64,000 nucleotides of DNA, from positions 1 to 64,000 of the forward strand of contig JBCCGK010000006.1 in assembly GCA_039029315.1 (NCBI GenBank). Direction: 5' to 3'. The notes beneath the pieces were generated by a model. The model ran no database searches. It saw only the letters and a list, made by a program, of their open reading frames with translations, and was not told the origin of the DNA. Made by a program: the position numbers and the translations under genes. Numbering within the stretch: position 1 is the first letter of the stretch; the number at the start of each line of letters is the position of its first letter. Below are positions 35,387 to 44,544 of the stretch, one piece after another. The DNA is from JBCCCJ01 sp039029315. GTDB taxonomy: Bacteria; Bacteroidota; Bacteroidia; J057.

Positions 35387-35684
35387 GATTGTAATTAAGG
35401 TTAATGTTATGAAAATGCTGGAAGTTGCAAGCCTGCAAGCAAATAAGTGTCGATACCTCCGGACTGATGATGATCCATTTTTGCGACAAACAGAATATAC
35501 AGCCTCATCATCCATCCATGGACCAATCAACCCATGCCCCAAAAACTCTTAATTTCCATTTGACCAAAACAAGATTCAGAAAAAAAGAGGACATGGGGGT
35601 TTTATTTTTGACCCAATCCGTTTGAATTTTGAACAATGGCCTTATGGATGCCATAGAGGTCCATGTTGAGCGCACAATACAGGA

Positions 35685-37616
35685 TCATCCTTTGGCGTAT
35701 TCCGAAGGAGACGTCCCAAATTGCTTTTTGAAAGCTGTGGAAAAATTGTTGGGACTGCTAAATCCCAACTCATAAGCGATGTCGGAGATCGTGCCAGCTT
35801 GTTGGCTGATCAGATCTGCTGCTCGTTGCAACCGCATTGACCGGATGAGTTTGCCTGCTGACTGCCCAATGATGGCCTTGAGTTTGCGGTTGAGATGGGT
35901 GACACTCATGGCTACCTCTTTGCTGAGGGCTTCAACGCCGAACTGTTCATGGCTCAGATGTTGCTCAATGATGTCTGTCACTTGCTTCACAAATGCCTGA
36001 TCCATAGGGATAGCACTCACCTCTTCTGGTCGGATGTGAACCGCCTGACTGAATCGTTGGCGCAACTGTTCTCGTTGTTCGATGAGTTTTCCCACCCGAA
36101 TCTGCAATTCTGACCGATTGAAGGGTTTGGTCAAATACGCGTCGGCTCCCACCTGAAGTCCATTGAGTTTGCTTTCGTCTGAAGCTTTGGCAGTCAACAA
36201 AATGATGGGGATATGACAGGTGATCAGCTCTGAACGAATTCCCTGGACAAAGGCATATCCGTCCATCTCAGGCATCATGACATCAGAAATGATCAGGTCG
36301 GGTTGATCTTGACCAGCCTTGCTCAGTCCATCTCTACCATTGATGGCTTGGCTCACCCGATAGCCCATGAGTTGCAATTCACTGTTCAAATAATCCCGAA
36401 CATCAGGATGATCCTCCACGATGAGTATATGGGACTTGTTGTTGCCATTTGGGACGGGAGAAGGGATATCAGCAGCAATCTGCAAAGGTTCTCCCATACT
36501 CACTTGTGATTCATAACTCTCTGGTATGGCAGATACATCGCCCATTCTCCCAGGCAAGTCTACCCAAAATTCACTCCCTTTTCCCAATTCGCTCTTCACC
36601 CGGATGGTCCCGGCATGCAGCTCTACCAATTCTTTGGCCAACGCCAGCCCAATGCCTGTTCCCGGAGAAGCATGTGTATCTCCGCCTTCCGCCTGATAAA
36701 AGCGGTCGAATACATAGGGAAGCTGATCTTCAGGAATACCGATTCCAGTATCGATGACGCCTATGTGTACGCGCGCTCCCAGCAGCTCTGTTTTCAGGAG
36801 AATACTTCCCTTCTCAGGCGTGAATTTGAGGGCATTGATCAGAAGATTGCAGAACACCTGTTCCAGTTTTTCTGGATCTACCACTATCGGCAGACTGTTG
36901 ACTTCCTGCTGGAAGATGAGTTTCTGAAGTCTTTCTTGAGCCATTGATTCGAAAGAGAACAGGATATTTTTGAGAAAAGGAATCAGATCTATGGTCCTGG
37001 GTTCGAGTTCGATGCTCCCCGATTCTAGCTTGGACAGCTTGAGAACCTGGTTCACCAATTCTAGCAGTCGACGGGCATTGCGATCGATTCTGTCAAACTT
37101 TGGTGCCAGACTCGGATCATTCAATTCTGCCTGCAGTTGCTGATTCTGGCCCAGAATGAGGGTGAGCGGTGTCCGAAACTCATGCGATATGTTGGTGAAG
37201 AAGCGGGATTTGAACGCATTGAGCTTGGCCAACTGTTCTTTTTTTTCTCGCTCCTCCTTCAACTTTAACATCTGTTGCTTGTTGCGACGCCTTTGGCGGA
37301 TACGAATAACAATGAACACAATCAAGGCAATGATCAGGACAATGAGAGATATGCGCATAAAGGCAGCAAACCGTTGACTCTGGGCATATGCCAATTCCCT
37401 CTGGGCCATCATGCTTTGGATCCTCAACTGTTCTGCCTGTTCCTGTTGAATTCGAAGGGCCTCCATGAGTGTATCTGCTTCTGATTCGTTCCGAATCTTG
37501 TCGGCTTCTTTGAGAGAGTCAGCAGATTGGGAGAACAGTCCTGTAGACAGGAGTCCAAGCAGAAAGAATGACAGATATCTCCATCTCTTGAATGTGGGGG
37601 TCAACCGAATTTGCAT
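35685..37616 (-). CDS. Hybrid sensor histidine kinase / response regulator with AraC output
   Basis: One protein spans a whole signalling pathway. A signal peptide and short periplasmic coiled-coil part (to about 85) lead to one membrane helix (88-106). HisKA follows, with H145 in NISHEFRTPLT, then HATPase_c (VFCNLLINALKFTPEKG, GTGIGLALAKEL). The receiver (about 395-510) contains SDVMMPEMDGY with the phosphorylated aspartate. The C-terminal AraC helix-turn-helix covers about 540-643 (ISDIAYELGFSSPNNFSTAFKKQFG). Unlike most Bacteroidota HTCS regulators it lacks a large beta-propeller sensor, so the stimulus differs. Targets are not evident. Confidence 0.92.
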   Translation of the reverse strand: MQIRLTPTFKRWRYLSFFLLGLLSTGLFSQSADSLKEADKIRNESEADTLMEALRIQQEQAEQLRIQSMMAQRELAYAQSQRFAAFMRISLIVLIIALIVFIVIRIRQRRRNKQQMLKLKEEREKKEQLAKLNAFKSRFFTNISHEFRTPLTLILGQNQQLQAELNDPSLAPKFDRIDRNARRLLELVNQVLKLSKLESGSIELEPRTIDLIPFLKNILFSFESMAQERLQKLIFQQEVNSLPIVVDPEKLEQVFCNLLINALKFTPEKGSILLKTELLGARVHIGVIDTGIGIPEDQLPYVFDRFYQAEGGDTHASPGTGIGLALAKELVELHAGTIRVKSELGKGSEFWVDLPGRMGDVSAIPESYESQVSMGEPLQIAADIPSPVPNGNNKSHILIVEDHPDVRDYLNSELQLMGYRVSQAINGRDGLSKAGQDQPDLIISDVMMPEMDGYAFVQGIRSELITCHIPIILLTAKASDESKLNGLQVGADAYLTKPFNRSELQIRVGKLIEQREQLRQRFSQAVHIRPEEVSAIPMDQAFVKQVTDIIEQHLSHEQFGVEALSKEVAMSVTHLNRKLKAIIGQSAGKLIRSMRLQRAADLISQQAGTISDIAYELGFSSPNNFSTAFKKQFGTSPSEYAKG

Positions 37617-37650
37617 GAGAAAATTAGATCAATAATTTCGACAGCTCACA

Positions 37651-37752
37651 TCATGAAACAAAGTTGTTGATCATCGCACGAGAAAAAGTATCCCGAATCA
37701 CTTGTCTGGCAGCAGGACTGCTTGGAGACTGTTGGAGTTGAGTATTCGACAT
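37651..37752 (-). CDS. Possible 33-residue peptide upstream of the sensor kinase
   Basis: An ATG-started frame reads MSNTQLQQSPSSPAARQVIR and ends INNFVS before TGA, 34 bp upstream of the sensor kinase on the same strand. There is no signal or domain. It is too short to prove by composition and could be a chance frame, a leader or a gene remnant. Confidence 0.2.
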   Translation of the reverse strand: MSNTQLQQSPSSPAARQVIRDTFSRAMINNFVS

Positions 37753-37956
37753 TTGTTCATGTTCGTTTTATGACCTTCAATCCGTAACAAAACATTTGGA
37801 ATTCTTGCTCCAAAGAAGGACGAAAAAATGCCATCAGAAACCCAACAGATGAACATCTAACAGTCTCTTCTATAAGGAACAAAAAAAATCGCCATTTCAA
37901 AAATAGACAAGGGCTGAATTACCAATAGGAATAACCAGACAAGACACTGTTCGTAA

Positions 37957-38094
37957 TTACTTAGATGGCCAATATTAGGGTTGATTTTGGGCATAAGGGA
38001 AATAGGGGATATACTGGCTTGATTGGTAAGATTCCTCCCGTATTTCCCCTATGCCCACTATTTCCCTCACAAATAAATTTGTCCCCTTACTTAC
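37957..38094. repeat. Dispersed hairpin repeat, family A
   Basis: It starts TTACTTAGATGGCCAATATT and ends AAATTTGTCCCCTTACTTAC. The inner arms GGGCATAAGGGAAAT and ATTTCCCCTATGCCC pair with one mismatch around TGGCTTGATTGGTAAG. It fills part of the 649-bp space between the sensor kinase and the Crp-type regulator, which otherwise shows no confident gene. Confidence 0.75.
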
Positions 38095-38265
38095 AGACTT
38101 TAGTATTAACTTCGAAATAACACAGATCCAAGCGAACTGATAAAGAGTATAGACCCTCAATGGCTGATTAGCTCTCCCCTTCTGGGAACACCGAAAAGCG
38201 ATAAGAAGCATGTTGGGAGAATAACCACTCACATTTCGAGCAGAAGACAACAAATTGGTTAACAG

Positions 38266-38799
38266 ATGAACTCAAACCCGACTCTCAATGAATCCTTGCA
38301 CAGCATTGAGCGAGTAAAAAAAGGAGATTTCTTTCTGGAATATGGCAGTGCTTGCACCAAAATCGGGATGCTAAAGCAAGGAGTGATGCGTGGATTTGTC
38401 TACAATGAGGAAGGAGAGGAAATCACGACACATTTTTATCAGGAAGGAGATATGATCATTGGGAGCAATCTTCCGAATGTACAGCTGTCAATGACTGTAC
38501 AGGCACTGGAAGATTGTGAAATTTCTATTGCAAACTATTCTGAAGTGATGTCTTATGTCAACAAGGATGAGAACATCACAGAGGTCATTACCTCCCAATT
38601 TCAAAAACTCAATCAACAGCTGCAATCAAGGTTGGTCTCATTGCTGAATCTGGATGCTTTGCAGAAATATGAACAGTTTCTCACAGACTATCCAGCCCTA
38701 TTGAATCGAATTCCACACTATTATATCGCCCAATATCTGGGCATTACGCCTACACAATTAAGTAGGGTGAGAAGACAATTTATCAACAAATGTACATGA
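38266..38799 (+). CDS. Crp/Fnr-family transcriptional regulator
   Basis: The 177-residue protein has a cyclic-nucleotide-binding-like beta roll (KKGDFFLEYGSACTKIGMLKQGVMRGFV, ITTHFYQEGDMIIG) and a short C-terminal helix-turn-helix (IPHYYIAQYLGITPTQLSRVRRQF). It belongs to the Bacteroidota Crp-like group that usually lacks cAMP ligands. The neighbouring downstream fragment is degenerate, so the regulated genes are unknown. Confidence 0.85.
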   Translation: MNSNPTLNESLHSIERVKKGDFFLEYGSACTKIGMLKQGVMRGFVYNEEGEEITTHFYQEGDMIIGSNLPNVQLSMTVQALEDCEISIANYSEVMSYVNKDENITEVITSQFQKLNQQLQSRLVSLLNLDALQKYEQFLTDYPALLNRIPHYYIAQYLGITPTQLSRVRRQFINKCT

Positions 38800-38849
38800 G
38801 GATGGAATGCCTTTTCGGTTAATTGGGCTCAAATAACAGTACGCTCAAT

Positions 38850-39064
38850 ATGAAGAACCGTCGAATCATTCTCTCAATCCTGATGCTTGCCATATCTGGC
38901 TGCACAGACAATAGGGATCTTTCAGACGCTCATTTTGTCTCTGAAAAAGTATCCTTTGTTTGGAGCATGTGAAGAAAGGGAATGAGTGGAACCAGAAAAG
39001 CTTGGTGAACATCTCTCACCAAGATCTGCAAAACTGGGCAGATGCCATTCATGACTATTTGTAA
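38850..39064 (+). pseudogene. Decayed small lipoprotein gene
   Basis: The ATG at 38850 begins a lipoprotein-like signal (MKNRRIILSILMLAISGC), but the frame stops at 38970-38972 after 40 codons. The next frame, from about 38955, continues with coding-like sequence (EHVKKGNEWNQK ... LQNWADAIHDYL) to a TAA at 39062-39064. This looks like one gene broken by a frameshift or small deletion. No family is recognised. Confidence 0.45.
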
Positions 39065-39097
39065 GAGGAAGAACATCAATACTCGAATCAACATCTC

Positions 39098-39979
39098 ATG
39101 GAAAAAATGTCAGCAGAAGCCATACATCGACTGGTGTCAGCATTCACAGATCTATCCTTGCCAAAATCAGCCTGGACGCATCAAGCTCATCTGATTGTCG
39201 GTCTATGGCACCATAAGAACCATGACTTTGATACAGCTCTTGAATTGGTGAAGAGGAAAATCAAGGCATACAATCTTGCAGTAGGAACCCAGAACACAGA
39301 CGATTCTGGCTATCATGAATCCCTTAGCATTTTTTGGATGATCATCATCAAATCATTTCTAAACAGGCATCCTCTCCTGTCATTGGAAGAGGCTTGCAAC
39401 AGCTTCTTGAAGAGTAGATATGCTGCGACCACACTTCCATTCGAATACTATTCCAAAGAAGTTTTGTTCAGCAAAAAAGCACGCAAAACATGGGTGAATG
39501 GCGATATTCAGAACATATCTCTCCCTTCGACAGAGATCAAGTTGAACAATCATCTTGATTTATCTGACGAGGAATTCGTGCGAAAATTTAGCCAATGCAC
39601 CCTGGCTCCAGCCTTATTCAGCCATGAAGCACATGTGAGATTGGCCTGGATACACCTTAGAAAATATGATCTTGCAAGCGCGACAACGACTATTTGTGAT
39701 CTCATTACAAACTTCGTCACGCATCTTGGTGCACAAAGCAAGTACAATACCACCCTCACCATTGCAGCTATACAGATTGTGCATCATTTCATGCAGCAGT
39801 CTGAAGCAGACAATTTTTTTGATTTTATGTTGGCATCTCCCAAGCTCAAAACAGACTTCAAAGCGCTGATCCAATCACATTACAGTGTTGATATCTTCCA
39901 GTCCGAAAAAGCAAAAAAAGAATATATAGAACCGGATATCCTTCCATTCGCCCCAAAGCCCTATTCCGACATTGACTGA
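39098..39979 (+). CDS. Protein with an internal tandem domain duplication, function unknown
   Basis: Two halves share a pattern. Residues 15-140 contain SAWTHQAHLIVGLWHHKNHDFDTAL, a helix with YHESLSIFW and a tail with SKKARKTWVNGD. Residues 165-280 contain ALFSHEAHVRLAWIHLRKYDLASA, the helix YNTTLTIAA and a tail with SEKAKKEYIEPD. The conserved (T/S)H-x-AH suggests a metal or active site kept in both halves. No signal peptide is present. A second ATG three codons in is possible. I cannot name the family. Confidence 0.7.
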   Translation: MEKMSAEAIHRLVSAFTDLSLPKSAWTHQAHLIVGLWHHKNHDFDTALELVKRKIKAYNLAVGTQNTDDSGYHESLSIFWMIIIKSFLNRHPLLSLEEACNSFLKSRYAATTLPFEYYSKEVLFSKKARKTWVNGDIQNISLPSTEIKLNNHLDLSDEEFVRKFSQCTLAPALFSHEAHVRLAWIHLRKYDLASATTTICDLITNFVTHLGAQSKYNTTLTIAAIQIVHHFMQQSEADNFFDFMLASPKLKTDFKALIQSHYSVDIFQSEKAKKEYIEPDILPFAPKPYSDID

Positions 39980-40135
39980 TTTGTTGTATATGAGGTGGCT
40001 GCTCCCTATTTTTCTTCTTATTGGCCAGCTTCTTTATTCCTAAACCCGATATTGTGTTCATCAATCAGGAATTCGTGTTAAGCCTTAAACAATTCGGCCA
40101 CTATCATTGTAATAACAACAAATCAGAATAAACTT

Positions 40136-41113
40136 ATGAACAATCCAATCCAAACCCTTCACCTTGATCAGGTCTTACATAATCACGGACAGGACATGAC
40201 GAACAAAGTGGTTGCCATCACCGGTACCACCAGCGGAACAGGCTTTGTATGTGCGCGGGAGATGGCAAAAAAAGGAGCCACTGTCATTCTCCTGAATCGA
40301 CAAAGCGAAAGATCCAAAACCTCTCATGATCAGCTGCTCGCATCCGTTCCTGCTGGAAAATTCGATCCGATTGAGTGTGATTTACAAAGTTTCGCCAGTG
40401 TGAAAGATGCAGCTGAAGTCATCAAAGCAAAATATGAAGTGGTCGACGTACTGGTGAACAATGCTGGAGTAATGGCGCTCAAAGATCGAGCGACCGCAGA
40501 TGGCTATGATGTGCAAATGCAGACCAATGTGCTGTCTCATTTTTTGATTACCAAAGAACTGTTTCCTCTGCTGAAAAAGAGTACTCAAGCCCGAATCGTG
40601 AATCATTCATCAATGGCAAGACTAGGGGGACCGCTCAAGATGGACTACTTTGAGAAAAAAGGTGGCAATCTTGGAGGAGATGGAACAGAAGAACAAAACC
40701 TTAGATTTCAGGGCCCCAGATGGGAACGCTACCATCAGACCAAACTCGCCAATGCGACATTTACCTATGGACTCAAACAGAAACTGGCAGAAGAGAACAT
40801 CAACCATGTTCTCCCACTTCTGGCTCATCCGGGTCTCGCCCAGACCAACTTGCAGGTAACGACCGCTGCGACAGGAGGGATGGACGGCAATAGCGAATTC
40901 ATGAAACAGGCTCAATCAGCTGAAGACGGTGCAACCGGAATCATCCGTGCATGCATGGACCCTGCTGCCGAGTCGGGAAGTTTTTATGGCCCTACTGCCG
41001 GATGGAAAGGCTTTCCTGACTTATTGCCGCCGGAAGATCTGCTGCTGGATGACTCGAATATTCGGATCAACTGGGAAGGATGTGAGAAAGCAGTCGGAAC
41101 ATTTACATTCTAA
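40136..41113 (+). CDS. Short-chain dehydrogenase/reductase, protochlorophyllide-reductase-like subgroup
   Basis: A classical SDR: NADP(H) site TGTTSGTGFVCA with NRQSE after strand 2, NNAGVM, the catalytic serine in VNHSSMARLGG, and Y-x-x-x-K in RYHQTKLANATF. The long insertion before the catalytic tyrosine and the C-terminal 'GSFYGPTAGWKGFP' match the retinol/protochlorophyllide-like SDRs. An internal ATG at 40196 (MTNKVVAITG) could be the true start. It is followed by a good terminator. Confidence 0.88.
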   Translation: MNNPIQTLHLDQVLHNHGQDMTNKVVAITGTTSGTGFVCAREMAKKGATVILLNRQSERSKTSHDQLLASVPAGKFDPIECDLQSFASVKDAAEVIKAKYEVVDVLVNNAGVMALKDRATADGYDVQMQTNVLSHFLITKELFPLLKKSTQARIVNHSSMARLGGPLKMDYFEKKGGNLGGDGTEEQNLRFQGPRWERYHQTKLANATFTYGLKQKLAEENINHVLPLLAHPGLAQTNLQVTTAATGGMDGNSEFMKQAQSAEDGATGIIRACMDPAAESGSFYGPTAGWKGFPDLLPPEDLLLDDSNIRINWEGCEKAVGTFTF

Positions 41114-41144
41114 TTGATCCACTGTTCTTCCTCTTATGAAAGAT

Positions 41145-41203
41145 GAGACTGATTCTGACCCTGTTTTTCCAGGAAAAAGACAAGGTAAGAATCAGTCTCT
41201 TTT
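41145..41203. terminator. Intrinsic terminator of the SDR gene
   Basis: GAGACTGATTCT(G)ACC and GGT(A)AGAATCAGTCTC form a long stem with small bulges, followed on the + strand by TTTT. It sits between convergent genes and can also serve the minus-strand operon, although the opposite T run is weak. Confidence 0.7.
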
Positions 41204-41238
41204 CACATGATCCTTCGATTTTCATTGACAAGCTACAG

Positions 41239-43740
41239 CTACCTCAATACCTCATCTACGCGCTTCAACTGATAGCCTTCCTGCTTCAACCACTGAATCA
41301 AATTGTCTAGTTGATGATAGAATTTATCCGTTCGCTCCGGAGCAGTCCCCACGTGCATGAGCAACATGAATCCATTCAGGCCTGTATCATGGGATTGTTC
41401 GTAGCGCGTGATGCTTTCGAAGATTTCCTCACTTCCGATATAAGCTGTCATCTCCGGTGTGGTATAATCGGCATGGGATCGGGTTCCGGGAGTCATATTC
41501 ACCAATTGGAGTTCTGCCGAAGCTGTCCATGCACTGATGCTGTCATTGTACCATTCATAGGGAGGAAGGAAAAAAGGCGCATCCGTGCGCTTGATCCGAA
41601 ACCGCTTCATTTCAGCATAGTTCGCTTCCAGATCTTCGACAAATTCAGCTCTGTTAACCAATAAACTATCCCGCTTGCTCCAGTCACAGTACAACAAATG
41701 TCGATCTGAGTGGGCTCCTAGATAATGACCATCCTTCTTGAGCTCCTTGATTAGATTTGCAAATTGAGGATTGCGGTAAAAATTCCCTGTCAGAAAAAAT
41801 GAAGCTGACACATCATGCTGATCCAGAACAGATTGAATAAGTGTTCCCCCATCCGCGAATTCATCTCCGGTGAACACCAAAGCGAGTTCTTTTTGCCGTT
41901 CATCCCCCCGTACAATGGCTCCGTGATCTCGCTTCCATCGCCCCTGACTCCAATCCGCCATCATCAGAATCGCATCTGCCGTCCCATCCATCGTCGGTTC
42001 ATTGGTAGCATAATCGCCATTGTCATCGTGATAGGCGACCGCACCATTTTGGACCTCGGCAAATTCATCCGGTTCTGTATAAGCAATGCCCAGTTGATTG
42101 TCGTGAATGTCCTGTCGCAAAGGCCCATCGATCAATCCACCGGGCACCTCTCTTTGGGTTTTCATCCAGACACTGGTATGCACATCCAGAGGATATTCTC
42201 CTGTTCGAGGGATTTGGGTAAACATGGAAGTTCCCCAGGGATTGGTCCCAAATAACCAATCTCTCTGCGCCAGCATCAAGCTGTGATAGCTGAGATCTCC
42301 ACTCATGCGTTCGTAGAGGATGATCTGCGTGATCAAAGCAGAGACGAGATTATTGGAGCACCAAATGAAAGGTACCCCAACCTGAAAAGGATTTCCCTTT
42401 GCCCGATCCTGACACATCTCTATTCCGGTTCGATAGTACTGCTCCAGCTCTTTTTGTACATCCGAGGGGGCGACTCTGTGCAGGGCAAAATGTCCGACAT
42501 TGACAAAGGGATAAAAGCGATAATGAAGCGCCGTATCTTCTGACATCCAGCTGGTCTGGGTATTGGTCAATTTGGCATATCGAATGGCGTCTGACAAATA
42601 GCTTGAATCCCCGGTGGCTCTGAACAGTTCTGCCGCCCCCCACTCCATATCATCTGTCCAGGTATCTTCTCCATAGCGATAGGGCGCGCTATATGAGTTT
42701 CCTTGTTGGAAGCCTTCTTTTTCTTTGCCGAGGGCATACAGACTTTTGGCAGCCCGAAGGCATTGGTTCGCGTATACCGAATCCTTCACCACATCCCGCC
42801 ACATCCGATATCCAAGGGCCATTGCAGCAGCACTTCTTCCTGCCAGATTGGCCACACCTGTTGCCTGACTTTTGTACGCGCCCAATCCTTGCGGAGTCCC
42901 CGTCGCAAAATAGGCTACCCGATAGCTGTTTGCTCCCCATCCATAATCAGAGATGTCTTCATCCGGCATTTTCCAACCACGGTGGTCACGGTCATCCGCA
43001 ATCTGATGGATGAGTTGATCGGGAGATGGGTGTAATTTATGCAACCAATCCAGGCCCCATTTCGCTTCGTCCAGGACATCAGGAATCCCATTTTGACCTT
43101 CCTGCCCCCATTCATTTGTCAGGTCAGCAAATTGATCCGGGTAGAGTTCATAACTCAACAACATTCTGGCTGTGGCATTGCTGCCTGTAATAAGGTATTT
43201 CAGCTGATCCCCTGCGTCGTGCCATCCTCCACTGGCATCCACATAGCTCGAATCCGGCATGGGGCCGTACATCGATCGACCATCTCGCTGATGACAGACC
43301 ATATCCAAAAAAGGATTGTAGCCGCATCGTTGCTGCCGCATGAAGGCCATTAAATCTTCCTGATAGTCTTTATATTCAGCATGACCAATGTTGAAGGTGA
43401 TCGACTCAGCCTGACCTTTGCTCAGGGATAGTTTGTAGCTTCCTGGCCTGGTACAGGCGGAAAAATCAATCTGATAATAGGAAAAATCTCCCCAGGGATT
43501 GGGCAGAGGATCTCCAAGTCGAGTTGAAAATATCGACTGCCTATTGTCAGCATCCAGCAATGCGACCCGTCCTCTGACAGGCTGAGGAGAAATGAGAATC
43601 GCCACTTTCCGATCCTCTTCTGCATATCCCAACTGATTGATACGGACATGAATCTGGGCATCCGTCTTCTGCAAACAAAAGAAGAAGGCCAATATCCAGC
43701 CATTTCGGCTCAACACCTTCCAGCGATCATATTTCTTCAT
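41239..43740 (-). CDS. Exported GH9 glycosidase fused to a polysaccharide deacetylase domain
   Basis: After an N-terminal signal, residues 28-120 form the Ig-like domain of cellulase-type GH9 enzymes (IHVRINQLGYAEEDRKVAIL). The (alpha/alpha)6 barrel has the catalytic-base pair in GGWHDAGDQ (D175, D178) and the acid in NEPTMDG (E581). A NodB-like domain from about 618 follows: FTGDEFADGG, ASFFLTGNF, HSDRH (H677, H681) and PPYEWYN. GH9 includes cellulases and glucosaminidases, so coupling to a deacetylase suggests an N-acetylated glucan, which is inference. It is the last gene of the eight-gene operon. Confidence 0.9.
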   Translation of the reverse strand: MKKYDRWKVLSRNGWILAFFFCLQKTDAQIHVRINQLGYAEEDRKVAILISPQPVRGRVALLDADNRQSIFSTRLGDPLPNPWGDFSYYQIDFSACTRPGSYKLSLSKGQAESITFNIGHAEYKDYQEDLMAFMRQQRCGYNPFLDMVCHQRDGRSMYGPMPDSSYVDASGGWHDAGDQLKYLITGSNATARMLLSYELYPDQFADLTNEWGQEGQNGIPDVLDEAKWGLDWLHKLHPSPDQLIHQIADDRDHRGWKMPDEDISDYGWGANSYRVAYFATGTPQGLGAYKSQATGVANLAGRSAAAMALGYRMWRDVVKDSVYANQCLRAAKSLYALGKEKEGFQQGNSYSAPYRYGEDTWTDDMEWGAAELFRATGDSSYLSDAIRYAKLTNTQTSWMSEDTALHYRFYPFVNVGHFALHRVAPSDVQKELEQYYRTGIEMCQDRAKGNPFQVGVPFIWCSNNLVSALITQIILYERMSGDLSYHSLMLAQRDWLFGTNPWGTSMFTQIPRTGEYPLDVHTSVWMKTQREVPGGLIDGPLRQDIHDNQLGIAYTEPDEFAEVQNGAVAYHDDNGDYATNEPTMDGTADAILMMADWSQGRWKRDHGAIVRGDERQKELALVFTGDEFADGGTLIQSVLDQHDVSASFFLTGNFYRNPQFANLIKELKKDGHYLGAHSDRHLLYCDWSKRDSLLVNRAEFVEDLEANYAEMKRFRIKRTDAPFFLPPYEWYNDSISAWTASAELQLVNMTPGTRSHADYTTPEMTAYIGSEEIFESITRYEQSHDTGLNGFMLLMHVGTAPERTDKFYHQLDNLIQWLKQEGYQLKRVDEVLR

Positions 43741-43771
43741 GAGATCTTTTCAGTAACTGTTATTATTTGCC

Positions 43772-44533
43772 TTACATCCCCGCAATTCGTCGTTTGTACT
43801 CTGCCAGGGCTGCGTCGAGTCTTTCGTGAGCGGTCGTGTCTCCTGGCACATTGTGAGAAGGATGAATGAATAGCTTGACGCCTCGATCAGCCAGGATCTC
43901 AGCAACAGTGGTTACCGTCATCCAGACTGTTGTCACGAATGCCATCGTAGACACAGGACCGACATTGTCAAAGTGATTTTTCAAGGGAACGCTAGCATCC
44001 ATTCTGGGTGCACAGGTATCTACCGTTACATCTGCGATTTCGAACAAGGTCTTGCCGCTCGAATGTCTTGCTTCCTTGCCTTTGGCGCTTTCGACAGAGC
44101 CATAGGCAATGACCTTCATGCCTTTCTCTTTTGCATCCAGGGCAATGTCGATGTTCACCGCATTGATGCCTGTATGCGAAAAAATCCACATGGAATCCCG
44201 GGAATCAAAGTTGTAGCTTTTCATCATTTCCCTCCCATAGCCTTCTGCCCGTTCCAAAAATAAAAACTGATGTACCCCCATTTGTCCCACAATATTGGTA
44301 AAAAAAGTGAGCGGTAATTCCACCATCGGATGAAAGCCCACGAAGCCGCCGATTCGTGGATACATTTCTTCAACCGGAATCGTCGCATGTCCACAGCCGA
44401 ATGTGTGGACCCATCGTCCAGCCTCAATAGAATCTGCCATGACTTCGGCAGCTTGTCGGATCGCATCCAGTTGAGTTTGTTCAATTTGATCCATCACGGA
44501 TCTGGCATTTGACAGCCATTGCAGTGCAAGCAT
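43772..44533 (-). CDS. SIS-domain sugar isomerase-like protein
   Basis: The ATG at 44533 (MLALQWLSNARS) is the start; the open frame further upstream is the MFS gene read in another frame. The 253-residue protein has a SIS fold: GRWVHTFGCGHATIPVEEM, WIFSHTGINAVNIDIALDAKEKGMKVIAYGS. This pattern matches the UPF0309-type group, which binds phosphosugars. The gene follows the transporter by 11 bp and probably acts on the phosphorylated product of the ROK kinase. Confidence 0.82.
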   Translation of the reverse strand: MLALQWLSNARSVMDQIEQTQLDAIRQAAEVMADSIEAGRWVHTFGCGHATIPVEEMYPRIGGFVGFHPMVELPLTFFTNIVGQMGVHQFLFLERAEGYGREMMKSYNFDSRDSMWIFSHTGINAVNIDIALDAKEKGMKVIAYGSVESAKGKEARHSSGKTLFEIADVTVDTCAPRMDASVPLKNHFDNVGPVSTMAFVTTVWMTVTTVAEILADRGVKLFIHPSHNVPGDTTAHERLDAALAEYKRRIAGM

Positions 44534-44544
44534 ATCTGTTTGTA

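Noticed and set aside
36877..36895. The word ATCGGCAGAC inside the sensor kinase gene as a further hairpin repeat
   Set aside because: The flanks do not pair, and it is within conserved coding sequence; the same holds for a match near 30128 in the DUF5916 signal peptide.
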